DNA of 64,000 nt from Prevotellaceae bacterium UBA3627 (GTDB taxonomy: Bacteria > Bacteroidota > Bacteroidia > Bacteroidales > Bacteroidaceae), in assembly GCA_002373375.1 (NCBI GenBank), contig DFLE01000042.1, forward strand, positions 19,076 to 83,075. Reading direction: 5' to 3'. Below are positions 60,948 through 64,000 of this stretch, piece by piece. A program made the position numbers and the translations under genes. Under the pieces are notes generated by a model. The model was not told where the DNA came from. It was given only the letters and a program-made list of their open reading frames with translations, and ran no database searches. Each line of letters begins with the position of its first letter. The first letter of the stretch is position 1.

Positions 60948-63485
60948 TTATTTAGAGGAATAACCATCACCATATCCTGTTGAGTATCCAGAACCGTAAT
61001 AACCATAACCGCCATAACCGTAACCGTAGCCATAGCCATAGCGGTAACCATAGCGACGATAGCCATAACGGGAGTTTGCAGTTAATGTACCGTTGAGGAT
61101 TATACCCATATTATTGTATTTATGGTCGTCATAATACTCTTCTATTACGTTAAGGAACTCCTGCTCCATCAGTCCTACGCGGATAACGAATAGTGTTATG
61201 TCTGCGTATTTGGATATGATGCTTGTGTCAGCGACAATCTCTACAGGCGGACAGTCAAAGAATACGTAGTCAAACTCCTTACGTACCTCGTTAATCAGTT
61301 GTGCGAACTTATCGTACGCTAATATCTCTGCAGGGTTAGGAGGCAAAGTACCGACAGGAAGTAATTGGAAATATTCGCTTTCTTTTGATGTGACTAACAA
61401 ATCATGCCAATCATTTACAGTGCCGTTTATATAGTCTGATAATCCAACTTCGGGTTTGTCAACAAATGCAGAGAGGTTACGGCGTCTCAGGTCAAGGTCA
61501 ATGGCTAATGTCTTCTTTTTCTTCAATGACATACATAGTGCAAGATTATATGAGATAAAAGTCTTGCCTGATCCTGGATTTGCCGATGTCGTCATTATAA
61601 CATTCTTGGCTTTGTCTTGACCAATAATGAATTCCACGTTTGTGCGTAGAACACGGAAAGCCTCATTAATTACATTACGTGAACCATGTTTGACAACGAC
61701 ACGCTCTCCTTTATGTAACTTGTCTTTTCTTCTGTGATGAACATGTTTGCCGGTGATTTTACCTTTGAATTTCTCAAGTCTATATTTTGTGTCTTCCCAG
61801 AATTCGCGCAATACGCCTTCGGTTGTCTCATCTGGGAATTCTATTTGTGGCAACTCTCCTACAAACGGTACAGACAGTTTCTCCACATCTTTACGTCCGC
61901 GTACTTTAGAGTTAAGCCATTCACGCAGAATGATAAATGCTAACGGCAGGCCTAATCCTATGGCTAATGCTATTTTCTTTATCTTGTCATCATCTGGGAA
62001 CGACTGTCTGTTTGAACCTCCAGCAGGTTGCAGTACTCGAGTGTTATATGCGGCAAAAGCCTGGTTCATCTGGTTCTGTTCGCGTGTCTGCAATAGGAAA
62101 GTGTAAAGTTGCTCCTTGATTTTACGACGACGTTCTATGTCAACATATTGTTTCTGTTTTCCTGGTGTGGCTGCAATCTTGGCATTGTTCTTCTCGTCGT
62201 TGATATGCAGCATTTTTATCTGTGTATTTATTGTAGCCACATGATTGTCTATTGTTACCAACATACCATGTTGCAGTACTCCGAGTTGCCTGTCAATATC
62301 ATTAATAAGCGGATTACTCTCTGTTGAGGCTGATATGATATTTGTGCGCTGCATAACGAGAGAGTTGTACTGTCCCACTTGTCCGGACAGTGTACCACTG
62401 TTTATGCCTGTAGGCAGTGCCAAAGGCTGGTTACGATCCTTAATGGCGGATATATAGCCACGATAGTATTTGACCATCGCCAATTCGTTTTCATATTCCT
62501 CACCCTTGTTCTCATATTCCAACGCACGCCCCATGTATCGCGCTCCCTCAGAACCGGAATTGAGAGTGTGGTTTGATATCTGATAGTCACTCAACTCTGT
62601 CTCTACATCTCCTAATTCCTGCTCAATGGCTGTCAAACGTTCGTTGATGAATTTATTCGTAGCTACGATTACCTCGTTGCGGTTCTCTATCCATTGTTCG
62701 TTATATACAGCTATCAGAGTGTTAAGTATATCGTCTGCTCGCTCAATATTGACATCTGTAAGTGATATGTCAATGACGGAAGACTCTGATACGGAGTTGT
62801 TGACACCCAGCTTTCCGATAAATTTTGCAGCGGCATCACTTTTGGAAATTTTTGTGACAGTTATGATATCTGCAGTGCGTGAAGAGAATGCAGGTGTCTT
62901 TACAATTTTTATTATGCCGAAAGGCGTTTTTACGGCTTTGTCGTATGGTGCCTTCAGATATTTCTCTTTGCCATCATAGTTGAATTCAATCTTGACGTTA
63001 TTGTCATCTTTCGTATTGAGAGTGAAGGTTGCATATCCGTCATAGTTCCCTTCATCCTCTATAGTTACAGGCAAACTTGCACCATACAGAGTCGTGTGTC
63101 TGAGTTTTCCGCGTATTTGGTATTCATATTCAAGGTGTAGCCTTTCAACAACTTTATTCATCAGTCCTGGTTTCTTCAGCGTGATCATCTCGTTGTAAAG
63201 TGTTGTGCTGGCGTTACGCCTGCCGTAGCGGGTACGTGTGAAGATGTCGTTAAGTGCTTGGTTGTTGGCATCCTCCTTGACCACGATAGACGTGCTTCGT
63301 GTATATACTGGAGGAGTCATGCGCAGATATATCAGCGCTGCTCCCCATGTTATAGAAAGACATATTACGAACCAAAACCAGTTGCTGATGCATAGTCCTA
63401 TAATATCCATGATATTAAGGAATGAGCCGCTGTCTTCTGATTGCTTGTTCTTCAGCTTGTTCTGTTTAGTATTAGGTGTTGCCAT
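60948..63485 (-). CDS. Wzc-like polysaccharide co-polymerase / tyrosine kinase
   Basis: 845 aa. Two membrane helices (about 32-55 and 505-527) flank a large periplasmic Wzz-type domain with coiled-coil stretches (about 260-480). The cytoplasmic BY-kinase has Walker A NPGSGKTFISYN (about 637-648), Walker A' LAIDLDLRRRNLSAF and Walker B DYVFFDCPPVEIV. The last 40 residues form a Tyr/Gly tail (RYGYRYGYGYGYGYGG) with about 14 Tyr, the autophosphorylation cluster. It controls chain length and export together with the Wza-like protein. Confidence 0.92.
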   Translation of the reverse strand: MATPNTKQNKLKNKQSEDSGSFLNIMDIIGLCISNWFWFVICLSITWGAALIYLRMTPPVYTRSTSIVVKEDANNQALNDIFTRTRYGRRNASTTLYNEMITLKKPGLMNKVVERLHLEYEYQIRGKLRHTTLYGASLPVTIEDEGNYDGYATFTLNTKDDNNVKIEFNYDGKEKYLKAPYDKAVKTPFGIIKIVKTPAFSSRTADIITVTKISKSDAAAKFIGKLGVNNSVSESSVIDISLTDVNIERADDILNTLIAVYNEQWIENRNEVIVATNKFINERLTAIEQELGDVETELSDYQISNHTLNSGSEGARYMGRALEYENKGEEYENELAMVKYYRGYISAIKDRNQPLALPTGINSGTLSGQVGQYNSLVMQRTNIISASTESNPLINDIDRQLGVLQHGMLVTIDNHVATINTQIKMLHINDEKNNAKIAATPGKQKQYVDIERRRKIKEQLYTFLLQTREQNQMNQAFAAYNTRVLQPAGGSNRQSFPDDDKIKKIALAIGLGLPLAFIILREWLNSKVRGRKDVEKLSVPFVGELPQIEFPDETTEGVLREFWEDTKYRLEKFKGKITGKHVHHRRKDKLHKGERVVVKHGSRNVINEAFRVLRTNVEFIIGQDKAKNVIMTTSANPGSGKTFISYNLALCMSLKKKKTLAIDLDLRRRNLSAFVDKPEVGLSDYINGTVNDWHDLLVTSKESEYFQLLPVGTLPPNPAEILAYDKFAQLINEVRKEFDYVFFDCPPVEIVADTSIISKYADITLFVIRVGLMEQEFLNVIEEYYDDHKYNNMGIILNGTLTANSRYGYRRYGYRYGYGYGYGYGGYGYYGSGYSTGYGDGYSSK

Positions 63486-63512
63486 GTGTCCTTTTTATAG
63501 TTGTTTTCAGGC

Positions 63513-64000
63513 TTATTTTCTTAATCGGTCTATGAGGGACCATATAGACAATCCTCCCACTCCGGCTATGCCAGTCCAGAATCCCCATGTATGGAACATA
63601 TTACCCAGATTCGTTGTACTACGTTTCGTCTTGTTGTTAGGCTCTATGTAAACAATGTCATTCTGGTGCAGATAATATGCCGGGGACTCATATACGTTCT
63701 TCATCTTCGTAACGTCCAACTCGTATTGGCTTATGATACCGTCCTCCTCGCGTATCACGAGGATGTTTGTGCGTATGGCATTCATGTTTATGTCACCTAT
63801 CTGTGCCATAAACTCAAAGAATGTGAGCTTGTCCTTATCTATATTTATGCGTCTGCCACCATTCTGTCCCAACAGCGTGATATACAGTCCCGTATAATCC
63901 ACGCGTATCATTGCGTCGTCTACGAGTCGTGACTCACGAAGCAGATTAGTGAGGCTGTCTTTCAGTTCTTTACGGTCCAACCCTGCAACGTGCATTTCGC
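63513..64000 (-). CDS. Wza-like polysaccharide export protein, C-terminal part (cut by window edge)
   Basis: About 162 codons are inside the window; the gene continues beyond 64000. SLBB/soluble-ligand-binding type segment (ITLLGQNGGRRINIDKDKLT), then QYELDVTKMKNVYESPAYYL and HQNDIVYIEPNNKTK, which is the common pattern of outer-membrane export proteins. A C-terminal helix (FWTGIAGVGGLSIWSLIDRL) fits the Wza-type membrane-spanning end. First of the capsule genes visible, 27 bases ahead of the kinase gene. Confidence 0.88.
   Translation of the reverse strand, partial: EMHVAGLDRKELKDSLTNLLRESRLVDDAMIRVDYTGLYITLLGQNGGRRINIDKDKLTFFEFMAQIGDINMNAIRTNILVIREEDGIISQYELDVTKMKNVYESPAYYLHQNDIVYIEPNNKTKRSTTNLGNMFHTWGFWTGIAGVGGLSIWSLIDRLRK

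Overview
The window looks like chromosomal DNA of a Bacteroidales bacterium, most likely Prevotella or a close relative. The supports are the Bacteroidota promoter pattern (TTTG, 19-20 bases, TAnnTTTG) in front of many genes, weak Shine-Dalgarno use, a rhamnose operon in the Bacteroides order (kinase, isomerase, permease, aldolase), a PPi-dependent phosphofructokinase, a C10 peptidase, a DUF4450-type glycosidase, dockerin/cohesin-like secreted proteins, and a Wzc/Wza capsule locus with DUF4422 and Caps_synth proteins. I found no transposase, integrase, phage gene or CRISPR array.

Layout. 1-4178 (minus): rhamnose catabolism rhaB-rhaA-rhaT-rhaD, with rhaD cut by the window edge. 4461-9714 (plus): NhaD-type antiporter, PAP2 phosphatase, large secreted DUF4450-type glycosidase, stand-alone HisI. 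9836-15734 (plus): rpsF-rpsR-rplI, fabD, a secreted C10 cysteine peptidase, a cytoplasmic GH13 amylase. 16007-22563: trpS, a DMT transporter, a stand-alone homoserine dehydrogenase (minus), iorAB, an FAH-family hydrolase (minus). 22747-25583 (minus): rplM-rpsI-rpsB-tsf with long leaders.

25584-31963 is the accessory part. A HipB/HipA module is bracketed by two ~200-bp direct repeats; the downstream copy runs into and appears to truncate a lipoprotein gene. Next comes a promoter-to-terminator structured RNA of about 270 nt, then three co-directional genes: a secreted dockerin-like protein with a duplicated module, an unrecognised 206-aa protein with an HTH-like segment, and a secreted cohesin-like protein with a Bacteroidota-type C-terminal motif. 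A tiny minus-strand gene (37 aa, hydrophobic N-terminus and basic C-terminus) with its own RBS, promoter-like box and 3' hairpin follows.

31964-37056: housekeeping genes (SpoU methyltransferase, TcdA-like E1 enzyme, SDR), an initiator tRNA with its own promoter, a membrane-anchored GH25 lysozyme and pfp. 37254-64000 (all minus) is a capsule/exopolysaccharide operon read from right to left: Wza-like export protein (partial), Wzc-like tyrosine kinase, PHP-family phosphatase, sugar-nucleotide epimerase, 16 glycosyltransferase-like genes, two polytopic polymerase candidates, UDP-galactopyranose mutase, an O-acetyltransferase and a nucleotidyltransferase-fold protein. Near its distal end a GxxExxY (PD-(D/E)XK-like) gene sits between arrays of ~121-bp tandem repeats. 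No Wzx flippase is visible. The best candidates for undescribed biology are the GxxExxY/repeat unit, the dockerin/cohesin trio with its structured RNA, and the repeat-bracketed HipBA cassette.
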